A stretch of 64,000 nucleotides of DNA from an uncultured Acidimicrobiaceae bacterium. GTDB lineage: Bacteria; Actinomycetota; Acidimicrobiia; Spongiisociales; SHLN01. The notes beneath the pieces were generated by a model. The model did no database searches. It was given only the letters and a program-made list of their open reading frames with translations, and was not told where the DNA came from. Below are positions 1 through 9,053 of this stretch, piece after piece; position 1 is the stretch's first letter, and every line of letters begins with the position of its first letter. The stretch covers positions 1 to 64,000 of the forward strand of contig CAMYMH010000007.1 of the NCBI GenBank assembly GCA_947259275.1, given 5' to 3'. A program made the position numbers and the translations under genes.

Positions 1-3000
1 TCCGGATCAGTCGCCGGAGTAGAACCCACCGCCGTCCCCACAACCGAACCCTGCGCAATCGGACCAAACGAATACGACGCCGCCGACAACTCCGGCGGAT
101 CGTTGATGTCAGTAAACGTAGCCGTCACGCCGATATCGGAATTCATGACAATGGTGCACGACGGCCCCGCCCCCGGGCACCCAGCACCGGTCCAGTCCTC
201 AAAGGTCGACCCGGCCAGAGGACTCGCGGTGAGCGTCACGCTGGTTCCGGCCCCGTAAAGGTCCGAGCAATCCAGGCCGCAGTTGATCCCGACGCCCGAA
301 ACCGTCCCTGCTCCGGTTCCGTTCTTGAGCACCGTCAACAGGAACCGATCGTCAATCACGATCGTGAACGGATCTGGCGCGCTGTCCGCCCCGCTGTTAT
401 CCGTCACCACCAGATTCCCGTTGTAGGTCCCAGAGGACACGTACACGTGGGTCGGGCTCTGCTGGGTAGAGGTATTCCCGTCCCCAAACGTCCACAGGTA
501 GGAGGCGATGGTCCCGTCCACATCCGATCCCGACCCGATGAACGCCACGTTCTGGCCCTCAAACCCGGATGCCGGTGCCGTCGCATCAGCAACCGGGGGA
601 TCGTTGCGCGGGTCTACCGCCAGGTTCACCGTGGCCGGTGCCGAGAACACCGTCCCGTCGTTGACCCGGAACTGGAACGAATCACTCGTCGTCTCCGAAC
701 CATCATGCAAGTAGGTGATCGATGCTGAGGTGGGTCCCGTCGAGGTCGGTCCGCTGGTTATCGACCCATTGGCCGGCCCGGGACCGAATAAAGAAAACGT
801 CAGCGGATCACCATCCAAATCGGACCCGGTTACGGTGAAGGTCACTGGATTTCCCTCCGGAACCCCCGGCGTGGTTCCGTTGGCGATCGGTATCCGGTTC
901 GAATTGGAGACGGTCCAGGTGAAGGTATCGGTGTCCGAGCGAGCCGGGGAACCGTTGTCGGTCACCGTTACGGTCACGGTGTAGACGCCGGAGGACTCGA
1001 AGCCGAGCGTGCCGGAGATGAGGCCGCTGCTTGGGCTGATGGAAATTCCCTGTGGTAACGCGTTCGCCGACCAGGTGAGATCATCACCGTCGAGATCGGT
1101 CGCCTCGGTCGAGATGCTGACCGTATCACCCTCATCGTGGAACCGGTCGGGCAGCACCTGATTGAAGGTTGGCGGCTGGTTGGTGTTGGCGACGAAGATG
1201 GTGAATAGCCTGGTGTCGGTCAGGCCGTCGGGGTCGGTTACGGTCACAGTCACCAGCGAGCTTCCCGCATCGGTGAAGCCGGGGGTTCCCCCGATGGTGA
1301 TGGTTCCATCGCCGCTGGCGGTGATCGACGCCCAATTCGGCAGGCCGCTGGCGCTCATCGTCAGGACATCGAGGTCCGGGTCGGTAGCCGTAGCGGTCAC
1401 ACTGAACGGCGTCCCCTCAGCGGCGTTCTGGTTGGTGATCGAGTTGAGCACCGGCGGGTTGTTGACGGAACCGATGATGGGCACCGACAGGACCGCACCC
1501 CCACTGTACGTGATGTCCAGGCTGCCGGTCTTGTCGCCGGGGAAACCCGGCACGAACTGTATCTGAGCGGTGACGCTGGTTCCCGGCGGCAGCACGTCGC
1601 CGGCCGCGGGACCGCTCAACAGTGTGAAACGCCCGGCGTTTGGCCCACCGATGGCGACCGACTGGATGACGACGCTGGGGATGCCGGCGCCCCCGCCGTG
1701 GACGATCTCGACCTCGCCAGTCGTGGTCTCGGTGGTCAGAACCGGCCCCAGCGTCAGCGAGACCGGCTCGGACGTGAGGACGGCGTTTCCTACCTTCTCG
1801 ACCACCTCCACCCCGTGCAAAGCCGGCAAGTTCTTCCCCGGTATCGGCCATAGATCGACGTCGAGACGCCCCCCGGTGGCGTTGGTCTCGATCGGGATCA
1901 TGATCGCCTTGTTCTTGCCGGCCCGGGCATAGATGTCCAGGTCGTTGATGGCGAGGCCGCCCTCCACCACGACGTCAAACACCCGGACGCCGGCGGCGTT
2001 GTGGACCGCCTCCATGAAGTACAGGCGGACCTCGTATGGCCCATCGGGCACGGGGAGGTCGTAGGAGAGCCGCACAGTCGTAGACCCGAACCGTTCGGTC
2101 CGCAGCATGTCGAGCGGTGTCCCCGGCGGCAGCGATCGATCGCCGGCATCGATCGCTTGGACCACGGTGAAGGAACCGTTTGGCGTCCCGGGTACGAGGT
2201 ATGGATCGTCGGCTTCCCAGGAGAATTGCCCAACGACGTCTTCACCGCCGGAATTCAACCGGTATCGGATGACATCATCGGCGGCGGCGACGAGGTCGAC
2301 CTCCAGCGGGTTGGCTCGCCCAAAGTACTCCACCCAGAGCCGGGCATCGACAACTCCCGATCGGCTCGGCCGATACTCGACGACCACTTGTGAGGTCTGG
2401 CCGGGCAGCAGGGTCTGGGCCGAACCGCCTGAGACGATGACGAACTGATCACTGTCGGGGCCGACCACCCGCGCGCCGACCACGCTCACACTGGCAGTTG
2501 CCGGCTCCCCAAGATGGACCACGGTGATGGTGCGTTGCACGGTGTCGCCAACCGCGATCGAACCGAAAGTCGCTTCGGTCGGGCTCGACCCAAGCGTCCA
2601 CCACTTGGGGGTCGGGGTGATCTCGATGCCCTGGATGGCCGGTGAGTTGACCAGCTGAGTGAGGTCGATGTCGAGGTTGGCGTCGCTCACGACATCGAAG
2701 CTGCGCACGATCCCGTTATTGGCTCCGGCGACGGCAAAGATGTCAAAACTGGAAAGGACCTCGACCCCCTCGATTTTGACATCGAACAGGCGAGCACCAA
2801 CCGACTGGGTGTCCGGGAAGGTCTCCGCGAAGTACAGATTGACCTGGTAGGAACCGGGCGTGACCGGGAAGTCCCATGCTTGCTGACCGAACCGGTAGCT
2901 CTCGTATACCTCGTCGGGAGCAGTGGGACCGGAAACGGTGGTGCCGGCCCCGGGGCCGATGCTGCCGCCCGGGCTGTATGGGCTGTCCGCACCCCAGTCG

Positions 3001-3065
3001 TCGATGGGATCTCCGCCGGCATTGACCCGGTAGGCGCCCTCGCCGGTCAGGTTCACGAACATCTG
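1..3065 (-). pseudogene. Continuation of the giant surface protein after the in-frame amber: malectin-like, choice-of-anchor, cadherin-like, PKD and InlB-like domains (runs off window)
   Basis: I read every codon of this frame from 3065 down to 3 and found no further stop. Order of domains: end of a choice-of-anchor D strand; malectin-like domain (AYRVNAGG start, ~3030-2610); ASH-like domain; second malectin-like domain (YRLNSGGEDVV, ~2270-1815); third ASH-like domain; two cadherin/He-PIG-like domains (NPPVLNSITNQNAAEG; QPPTFNQVLPDRFHDEGD); an Ig-like domain (IPIANGTTPGVPEGN); a PKD domain with YLWTFGDGNTS; an InlB-type repeat with SGVGINCGLDCS; and the start of another cadherin-like domain at the window edge. 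The domains point to carbohydrate or cell-surface adhesion outside the cell. An ATG at 3062 follows the stop by one codon, but it lacks a Shine-Dalgarno sequence and sits mid-domain. Confidence 0.75.
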
Positions 3066-4136
3066 CTAGTTAACGCCAGTATGCCGGATACGCATGAAAG
3101 TCTGGTTCAGCCCGAGCGCGGTTGGGGCCAGGGTCACCTCGACATTGCGAGTCTCACCAAACCCGATTTGGGGGTCGGCGAGGGGAGCGACGCTGAAATT
3201 GGCTGAGTTGCCGCCCGTGAAGTTGATCGAGGTGATCCGCAGGTCGATGTCACCGCTGTCTCCGCCGAAGCTCAGTTGCACCGTGCCGGTGCCGGTTGCG
3301 CCCAGCCCAACCGGCCCGAGTGCCAGCTCGCTCGGGGCGTTGAGTGAGGCAGATCGAGACTCGAGATCTCCTCCCACCGGGGTCCAGCCGCGCTGTCCGA
3401 ATACCAGCGTCTCGTCGGCCGGTCCGGTTGAGTTGGTGTTGCGGAGGTAGAACCGGGTTTCGGGAGGTCGGAAGATGCCAACCGTGTCGACCCCGTCGCC
3501 GTCCCAGTCATCCGGAACGAACTCGTCGCTGGGGATGCCGTAGAAGAAATCATTCGCGGTGGCCGCAACGGGGCCAACCGGGTTCTCGTTGGTGTAGAAG
3601 ACCTGGCCGCTGCTGTTGCGATAGATGCCGGGGGTATCGATGCCGTCCCCGTCCCAGTCCCCGGCGAAGGGCCGGTCCCCTGCCACTCCGAAGAAGTATT
3701 CGATGTCGGCCACGCCGGTGGTGAGGCTGTTGCGGAGGAATACCTTGCCGTTGCGGTAGATGCCGAGGGTGTCGCAGCCATCGCCGTTCCAGTCGCCGGC
3801 GATCGGCTGGTCGCCGGGGAGGCCGAAAAAGAAAGTGATCTCGCCGATTGCGATGCCGCCGTTGAGTGGATTCTCATTGGTGAGGTAGACGAAACCATCC
3901 TGCCGGAACAGCCCGGGCGTGTCGACGCCATCGCAGTTCCAATCGCCCAGGAAAGGAGTGTCCCCGGGAGTGCCGAAGTAGAAGGACCGTTGGCTGCCGT
4001 CGGGCTCGCGGAGGTGCCATTGACCGCTGCTGGTGTCGACCATTCCCACTTCGGCATCGCCTGCCAGCGCCGGCGAAATCATCGCCAGCATCAGTCCGGC
4101 AATGGCGCCAAGAACCGTTAGTACTCGCCTCGCCAA
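3066..4136 (-). CDS. Secreted FG-GAP/calcium-loop repeat protein, N-terminal part of a giant surface protein ended by an amber codon
   Basis: The reading frame begins at a TTG and has 356 residues. Residues 1-25 are a signal peptide ending near ALAGD. Residues ~45-255 hold about five repeats of ~45 residues, each with a GDWDGDGxDTxGIYR-like calcium loop, as in FG-GAP/VCBS blades. From ~265 a choice-of-anchor D (ASH-like) domain starts but stops after HTGVN at a TAG. The same frame then stays open for the remaining 3 kb to the window edge, and the next residues (FVNLTGEG) are what normally completes this domain. The 356-residue product is therefore probably a truncated form of a larger exported protein, not a complete one. 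The open frame is certain; whether the stop is biological is not known. Confidence 0.8.
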   Translation of the reverse strand: MARRVLTVLGAIAGLMLAMISPALAGDAEVGMVDTSSGQWHLREPDGSQRSFYFGTPGDTPFLGDWNCDGVDTPGLFRQDGFVYLTNENPLNGGIAIGEITFFFGLPGDQPIAGDWNGDGCDTLGIYRNGKVFLRNSLTTGVADIEYFFGVAGDRPFAGDWDGDGIDTPGIYRNSSGQVFYTNENPVGPVAATANDFFYGIPSDEFVPDDWDGDGVDTVGIFRPPETRFYLRNTNSTGPADETLVFGQRGWTPVGGDLESRSASLNAPSELALGPVGLGATGTGTVQLSFGGDSGDIDLRITSINFTGGNSANFSVAPLADPQIGFGETRNVEVTLAPTALGLNQTFMRIRHTGVN

Positions 4137-4302
4137 CGCAACTCCACTACTCGCCCGCGGTTAGAACCCCTCGTGGAAAAACATAGCCCATGTCGGCCAC
4201 TTGCGCATAGACCAGAACGTGGGTCTGGCGACCCTTTTTCCTCGCCGGAGGCCGTCACCGAATAGGCTGCTCGGCGCACGCTGACATCAACGGGGAGGAG
4301 TC

Positions 4303-4890
4303 ATGGAGTTCTCGGAGACCGTACGACGACGCCGCATGGTGCGCAATTACCTCCCGGACCCGGTTCCCGCCGACGTGCTCGACCGGGTGCTCGACCGGGC
4401 TCGCCGGGCCCCGAGCGCCGGTTTTACCCAGGCCCAGAGTTTCGTGGCGGTGACCGGCGCCGACCGGCGGGCGGAGATCGCCCGGCTCGCCCACGAGGAT
4501 GAGTATGTGGCCGCCGGATTCGACCCCTGGTTGTCGCTCGCCCCGGTTCACGTGATCATTTGCACCAGTGAGGCGGCCTACCGCGCTCGATACTCGGAGC
4601 CGGATAAGGCAGGTGCCGCCGACGCCCAGGACTGGCCGGTGCCGTACTGGTATGTCGACGCCGGGGCGTCGCTCATGCTGTTGCTGCTGGCGGCGGTCGA
4701 CGAGGGATTGGCCGCCGGCTTCGCGGGGTCGCACAGCCTGGCGGGAATTCAAGAGCTGCTTGGCATTCCACCCGAAGTGATGCCAATCGGGCTCGTCACC
4801 CTCGGCTACCCGGCGCCGGATCGCCGCTCAGGATCACTCGCCCGGGGATGGAAGCCGATCGAGGGGGTTGTGCACCGCGAGCGGTGGTAG
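4303..4890 (+). CDS. Nitroreductase family protein
   Basis: 195 residues; ATG preceded by a strong GGGGAGG at 4291-4297. The N-terminus FSETVRRRRMVRNYLPDPVP and the following RRAPSAGFTQAQ are the FMN-phosphate-binding region typical of nitroreductases, which are homodimeric FMN enzymes reducing nitro groups, quinones or flavins with NAD(P)H. The middle holds a long hydrophobic helix (ASLMLLLLAAVDEGL) and the C-terminus LGIPPEVMPIGLVTLGYPAPD, the usual end of the fold. The substrate cannot be read from sequence. It stands alone: divergent from the surface protein and convergent with a broken small gene whose stop abuts its own. Family assignment is firm. Confidence 0.85.
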   Translation: MEFSETVRRRRMVRNYLPDPVPADVLDRVLDRARRAPSAGFTQAQSFVAVTGADRRAEIARLAHEDEYVAAGFDPWLSLAPVHVIICTSEAAYRARYSEPDKAGAADAQDWPVPYWYVDAGASLMLLLLAAVDEGLAAGFAGSHSLAGIQELLGIPPEVMPIGLVTLGYPAPDRRSGSLARGWKPIEGVVHRERW

Positions 4891-5095
4891 TCAGCCCGCC
4901 AGCCGTTGCGGTTCGTCGTGGATGGCCGGCTCCGCGATCGGGAAGTTCACGATGAAGCGGGCTTCGCCGTCCGCCCGCTCGTAGGCGGCATCGCTTCGGC
5001 GAGGAAAGCTCTTCGAGGTGATAGGCCAGGGCCTCGGCGTCGGCCCGGGCAGCCGTCAAGAGGTCCTCCACCATCGGCTGAGCCGTCCTCGCCAC
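4891..5095 (-). pseudogene. Small frameshifted gene remnant (~67 codons)
   Basis: On the minus strand a GTG at 5095 opens a helical stretch ([20 protein letters not shown], then [10 protein letters not shown]) that turns into arginine-rich nonsense at about 5010. One frame over, protein-like sequence resumes ([19 protein letters not shown]) and ends at a TGA at 4891-4893, directly beside the nitroreductase stop. Joining the two halves needs a single-base indel near 5005-5020. I do not recognise the family. It may be a genuine small gene with a sequencing error or a decayed one. Confidence 0.45.
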
Positions 5096-5149
5096 AAGCG
5101 GGCAATTGGCCTACGCTGTTTTTCACGTATTCAGATCGATCGGAGAGAC

Positions 5150-6343
5150 ATGACAAGCTCGAGGACTTTCTCCTCGGAGTCGGTGACCGAGGGTCATCCC
5201 GACAAGATGGCCGACCAGATCTCTGATGCGATCCTCGACGCCATCCTCACCCAGGATTCGTCGAGCCGGGTGGCGTGCGAGACCCTCCTCACCACCGGTC
5301 TGGTTCTGGTCGCCGGCGAGATCACCACTGAGGCATACGTGGACATGGCCGCCATTGCCCGCGACACCATCATGGACATCGGGTACGACCGGGAGGACTA
5401 CGGCTTCGACGGAGCCACCTGCGGCGTCATGGTGTCGATCGATGAACAATCGCCCGATATCGCCCAGGGAGTCGACGCCTCCGAAGAACTCCGCTCCGGC
5501 AGCGCCCTCACCGAAGACGACCTCGATCGCCAGGGAGCCGGCGATCAGGGCATGATGTTCGGATACGCGACCACCGAAACCGACCCCCTCATGCCGATGC
5601 CGATTCACATCGCCCACCGGCTGGCCGAGCGCCTCACCGAAGTTCGCAAGGATGGCACCCTCCCTTACCTGCGGCCGGACGGCAAGACCCAGGTGACCTT
5701 CGACTATGACGGCGACCGGCCGGCTCGGGTCCGCACCGTACTCATCTCCACCCAGCATGACGACGGGATCGACCGTGACGGCACCATTCGTCCCGACCTC
5801 ATCGAGCACGTAATCAAGCCCGTCATCCCGGAGGAATTCGCCAACGACCCGATCGAGGTGATCATCAATCCGACCGGCCGGTTTGTCATCGGCGGGCCGG
5901 TGGGCGACGCGGGCCTGACCGGTCGCAAGATCATCGTTGACACCTACGGCGGCTCGGCCCGCCACGGGGGAGGTGCCTTCTCGGGGAAGGATCCCTCCAA
6001 GGTCGACCGTTCCGGCGCCTACGCCACTCGTTGGGTGGCCAAGAATGTGGTGGCTTCCGGAGCCGCCAGCCGCTGCGAGCTGCAGGTGGCTTATGCCATT
6101 GGAGTGGCCCACCCGGTCTCGATCATGGTGGACACCTTCGGAACCGAGAACGCCGATCCCGAGAACATCGAGAAGGCGATCCGGGAGATCTTCGACTTGA
6201 GACCGGCCGCCATCCTGCGCGATCTCGACCTGCGACGGCCCATCTATCGCCGGACGGCCGCCTACGGCCACTTCGGGCGGGATGGCTTCCCGTGGGAAGA
6301 GACGAACCGGACCGACGATCTCCGCTCGGCGCTGGGGTTATAG
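5150..6343 (+). CDS. metK: S-adenosylmethionine synthetase
   Basis: 397 residues, the usual MetK length, from the ATG at 5150; a longer open frame upstream is not conserved-looking. It makes S-adenosylmethionine from methionine and ATP with release of phosphate and pyrophosphate, in the cytoplasm, as a tetramer. Visible signatures: the N-terminal [19 protein letters not shown] (methionine/ATP site with His16), [12 protein letters not shown], the phosphate loop [16 protein letters not shown], and [18 protein letters not shown]. It ends with a TAG. It lies 188 bases upstream of the corrinoid methyltransferase operon in the same orientation, a sensible neighbour for methyl-group metabolism, though co-transcription is only inferred. 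I saw no SAM riboswitch in its leader. Confidence 0.96.
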   Translation: MTSSRTFSSESVTEGHPDKMADQISDAILDAILTQDSSSRVACETLLTTGLVLVAGEITTEAYVDMAAIARDTIMDIGYDREDYGFDGATCGVMVSIDEQSPDIAQGVDASEELRSGSALTEDDLDRQGAGDQGMMFGYATTETDPLMPMPIHIAHRLAERLTEVRKDGTLPYLRPDGKTQVTFDYDGDRPARVRTVLISTQHDDGIDRDGTIRPDLIEHVIKPVIPEEFANDPIEVIINPTGRFVIGGPVGDAGLTGRKIIVDTYGGSARHGGGAFSGKDPSKVDRSGAYATRWVAKNVVASGAASRCELQVAYAIGVAHPVSIMVDTFGTENADPENIEKAIREIFDLRPAAILRDLDLRRPIYRRTAAYGHFGRDGFPWEETNRTDDLRSALGL

Positions 6344-6531
6344 ACCAGAAGTAGACCTGCGCAGTGGACGATCCGCCCCCCGGAATTGCGGTGCCGGGTG
6401 CTCTCCTTGGCGGAGCCGGCGACCGCCGACCGGCGGTTTCCAACCGTCCGCTCGGCAGGAGTCTTCGACGGGTCGTATCCTGATGTGATTCCATTCTGCA
6501 GTCCTGTTTGGCGATGCGGACAAGGAGGGCC

Positions 6532-7230
6532 ATGTCGGACGAACATGAGGATGACCTTGATCTATCGGCGCTCGGCAGCGATGAGCTGGCCGAGCAGATG
6601 CACGATGACCTCTACGACGGCCTCAAAGACGAAATCGTAGAGGGAACCAAGATCCTGCTCGAGCGCGGGTGGGGAGCAGAAAAGGTGCTCAACGACGCTC
6701 TCGTCGAGGGCATGCGGATCGTCGGGATCGACTTCCGGGATGGAATCTTGTTTGTGCCCGAGGTTCTCCTGGCGGCTAATGCCATGAAGGCGGGCATGGA
6801 AATCCTGCGACCGCTTCTGGCCGAGGCCGGCGCCGACCCAATCGGGAAAGTCGTGATCGGAACCGTCAAGGGCGATATCCATGACATCGGCAAGAACCTC
6901 GTCGCCATGATGATGGAAGGAGCCGGCTTCGAAGTCATCAATCTCGGGATCAACACCGACGTCGACGAGTATCTGGCCGCCCTCGAACAACACCGCCCGG
7001 ACATCCTGGGAATGTCGGCCCTGCTCACCACCACCATGCCCTACATGAAGGTCGTGATCGACGAGATGGTGAAGCGTGGCATCCGGGACGACTACATCGT
7101 CCTGGTGGGCGGCGCTCCGCTCAACGACGAGTTCGGCGAGGCAGTCGGTGCCGATGCCTATTGCCGTGACGCCGCCGTGGCGGCCGACACGGCATCCACG
7201 CTGGTGAAGAAACGCCGTGGCGAGCTCTGA
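6532..7230 (+). CDS. Corrinoid (methyl-carrier) protein of the MtbC/MttC/MtgC type
   Basis: 232 residues from the ATG at 6532, which is preceded by AAGGAGG; start codons farther upstream lack this site. Residues ~20-95 form the helical cap (B12-binding 2 domain) and ~105-225 the Rossmann-like cobalamin domain. The lower-ligand motif DxHxxG is present as GDIHDIGKN with His117, followed by GFEVINLGINTDVDEY and MSALLTTTMPYMKVV. Such proteins carry a methyl group on cobalt between a substrate methyltransferase (here probably one of the two MttB-family proteins) and a THF methyltransferase. It is the first gene of a six-gene operon with overlapping junctions; the next gene begins 14 bases before its stop. 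No other cobalamin-binding carrier is in the window. Confidence 0.9.
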   Translation: MSDEHEDDLDLSALGSDELAEQMHDDLYDGLKDEIVEGTKILLERGWGAEKVLNDALVEGMRIVGIDFRDGILFVPEVLLAANAMKAGMEILRPLLAEAGADPIGKVVIGTVKGDIHDIGKNLVAMMMEGAGFEVINLGINTDVDEYLAALEQHRPDILGMSALLTTTMPYMKVVIDEMVKRGIRDDYIVLVGGAPLNDEFGEAVGADAYCRDAAVAADTASTLVKKRRGEL

Positions 7231-7840
7231 CCCCGCCGACAGCCGGGTCCTGGTGATCGGTTGCGGAGCGCTCGCCCGCGAGCTGCTCCAGCTCACGCGG
7301 GTGAATCCTCTCAGTTGGGTCACCGTTGAGTGCCTTCCGGCATGGCTGCACAACCGCCCCGAGCAGATTCCGGCGGCCGTCCAGCAGCGCATCCGGCGAG
7401 CCCGTCCCGCCTACCGGCGGATATTCGTGGGTTACGCCGATTGTGGGACAGGTGGGGCCCTCGATCGTATGCTGGAAGCTGAAGGCATCGACCGGCTTCC
7501 CGGCGCCCACTGCTACGAGTTCTATGCCGGCGCGGCAGTGTTCGGAGACCTCCAGGAAGCCCAGCCCGGCACGTTCTATCTGACCGACTACCTGGCCCGT
7601 CACTTCGATCGCCTCGTCATCGGCGGACTGGGGCTGGATCGCCATCCCGAGCTGCTCGACGACTACTTCGGCAACTACCGGCGGCTCGTGTATTTGGCCC
7701 AGGTCGATGACCCCGGGCTAACCCGTCGGGCCCAGGCTGCCGCCGCCGCTCTCGGCCTCGAATTCGAGCGCCTCTTCACCGGCTATGGGGAGCTCGGCGA
7801 GGCGTTGGCCGATGTGGCCGCGGTGAGTGCCGTCTCGTGA
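7217..7840 (+). CDS. DUF1638-family protein of the corrinoid operon
   Basis: 207 residues, GTG start overlapping the corrinoid gene by 14 bases. It begins VLVIGCGALARELLQL and contains VECLPAWLHNRPEQIPAAVQ, IFVGYADCGTGGALDRML and LPGAHCYEFYAGAAVF, the pattern I associate with DUF1638. Three conserved cysteines (ACG, ADCGTGG, AHCYEF) could be redox or metal residues; this is inference. DUF1638 genes are often found beside MttB-type methyltransferases, but no reaction is established to my knowledge. Its place between the methyl carrier and the THF methyltransferase suggests an accessory role, such as handling the cofactor or substrate. Confidence 0.75.
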   Translation: MASSDPADSRVLVIGCGALARELLQLTRVNPLSWVTVECLPAWLHNRPEQIPAAVQQRIRRARPAYRRIFVGYADCGTGGALDRMLEAEGIDRLPGAHCYEFYAGAAVFGDLQEAQPGTFYLTDYLARHFDRLVIGGLGLDRHPELLDDYFGNYRRLVYLAQVDDPGLTRRAQAAAAALGLEFERLFTGYGELGEALADVAAVSAVS

Positions 7841-8154
7841 GCGCCAAGCTGATCACCATCTTGTGGAGGGACATCCCTGCCCAGATCGTCGCCCGGCAGA
7901 AGCGGGAAGCTCATCGGGTTGAATTGCCACCCCGTTTCCAAGTTGCCATCGACCGGGCGGCAATGGAGGCGGGTTTGATAGGGACCGACGAGTACCTGGC
8001 CGAGTGGCGCCAGGAGGTCCGGGAATTCGAAGGGGACTTGCAGGCGGAGGCCGAGCGCCTCGTCAGGGACCTGGAGGCTGCTTTCCCGCCGGATAGGCTC
8101 AACGAGTACGCGGCCAACCACGGGAAGCAACCTATCCCGGAGGACACAGCGTGA
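7837..8154 (+). CDS. Small PF13769-type ('virulence factor' domain) protein of the corrinoid operon
   Basis: 105 residues, GTG start in a GTGA overlap with the DUF1638 stop; its own stop overlaps the next GTG in the same way. It begins KLITILWRDIPAQIVARQ and contains PPRFQVAIDRAAMEAGL and EYLAEWRQ, followed by a charged helix (EFEGDLQAEAERLVRDL). The start pattern 'W-R-D-I-P' with an R-F-x-x-A-I-D segment matches what I recall of the PF13769 family, a name that reflects an old genetic link and not a known biochemical function. There is no signal peptide or membrane segment. The fixed position in this operon argues for a job in methyl transfer. Family call is moderate. Confidence 0.65.
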   Translation: MSAKLITILWRDIPAQIVARQKREAHRVELPPRFQVAIDRAAMEAGLIGTDEYLAEWRQEVREFEGDLQAEAERLVRDLEAAFPPDRLNEYAANHGKQPIPEDTA

Positions 8155-9053
8155 CCGACACACTGGTGAGCTCCGCCACCCGTGAGGTGGTCATCGGTTT
8201 CGAGCGGCCCTTCGTCATCATCGGCGAGCGGATCAATCCCACCGGTCGCGCGGTCCTGGCCGACGAGATGAAGCTGGGTGACTTCAGCCGGGTCGAGGCC
8301 GACGCCGTCGCCCAGGCCGAGGCGGGGGCACAGATGCTCGACGTGAACGCCGGTATTCCCCTCGCAGACGAACCGACGCTTCTCGCCAAAGCCGTCAAGC
8401 TGGTTCAATCCGTTACCGACCTGCCGCTCTCCATCGATTCATCCATCGTCGAAGCTCTGGCGGCGGGCCTGGCTGCCTACCAGGGCAAGGCCCTGGTCAA
8501 CTCGGTGACCGGCGAAGAGGATCGGCTGGAACGGGTGCTGCCGCTGGTGGCCAAACACGGCGCGGCCGTCGTAGCCATTACCAATGACGAAACCGGCATC
8601 TCAGAAGATCCCGACGCTCGCTTCGAGGTTGCCGTCAAGATTCTGAACCGGGCCGCCGACCACGGAATACCCAAGCGCGACGTGGTCATCGACCCGCTCG
8701 TCATGCCAATCGGCGCAATGGGCACCGCCGGCCGGCAGGCGTTCCATCTAGTGCGGCGGCTGCGATCTGAGCTGAGAGTCAACACCACCTGCGGCGCTTC
8801 CAACGTCAGCTTTGGGCTTCCCAACCGCAATGGGATCAACGGCGCCTTCCTGGCCATGATGATTGCCAACGGGCTCACGTCGGCCATCGCCAATCCGCTG
8901 CACCACGAGATCAAGCAGGCGGTGATGGCGTGTGACGTCCTCACCGGCCATGATCGAAACAGCGCCGGTTGGATCGCGGCCTACCGGGATCCATCCACAC
9001 CCGGTCGGAACCGGCGACGGAACAAGCGAAGCACTAGGACAAGCCCTGAGTGA
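8151..9053 (+). CDS. Methylcorrinoid:tetrahydrofolate methyltransferase (MtgA/AcsE-like pterin-binding TIM barrel)
   Basis: 300 residues, GTG start overlapping the previous stop by four bases. Pterin-binding barrel signatures follow in order: FVIIGERINPTGR (strand 1), AEAGAQMLDVNAGIP (the DVN motif binding folate), LPLSIDSS, KALVNSVTGEE, AVVAITNDETGI, DVVIDPLVMPIG, and NTTCGASNVSFGLPNR. It moves methyl between a corrinoid protein and THF, the role of MtgA in glycine betaine demethylation and AcsE in the acetyl-CoA pathway; the context here favours methylcobalamin to THF. The last ~25 residues are arginine-rich and overlap the next gene in another frame. Substrate direction is inferred from MetF and sarcosine oxidase being nearby. 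Confidence 0.85.
   Translation: MTDTLVSSATREVVIGFERPFVIIGERINPTGRAVLADEMKLGDFSRVEADAVAQAEAGAQMLDVNAGIPLADEPTLLAKAVKLVQSVTDLPLSIDSSIVEALAAGLAAYQGKALVNSVTGEEDRLERVLPLVAKHGAAVVAITNDETGISEDPDARFEVAVKILNRAADHGIPKRDVVIDPLVMPIGAMGTAGRQAFHLVRRLRSELRVNTTCGASNVSFGLPNRNGINGAFLAMMIANGLTSAIANPLHHEIKQAVMACDVLTGHDRNSAGWIAAYRDPSTPGRNRRRNKRSTRTSPE

Noticed and set aside
3060-3068. Selenocysteine or pyrrolysine recoding at the amber in the surface protein
   Set aside because: The stop is TAG, not TGA, no insertion element or pyl genes are seen, and the position is a structural beta-strand, not a catalytic site.
5123-6271. 382-codon minus-strand ORF
   Set aside because: Antisense to metK; Gly/Asp/His-rich as expected from high-GC shadow frames.
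6344-6531. Cobalamin, SAM or glycine riboswitch before the corrinoid gene
   Set aside because: I could not find the conserved core motifs of these classes; some inverted GC-rich segments exist but are not diagnostic.
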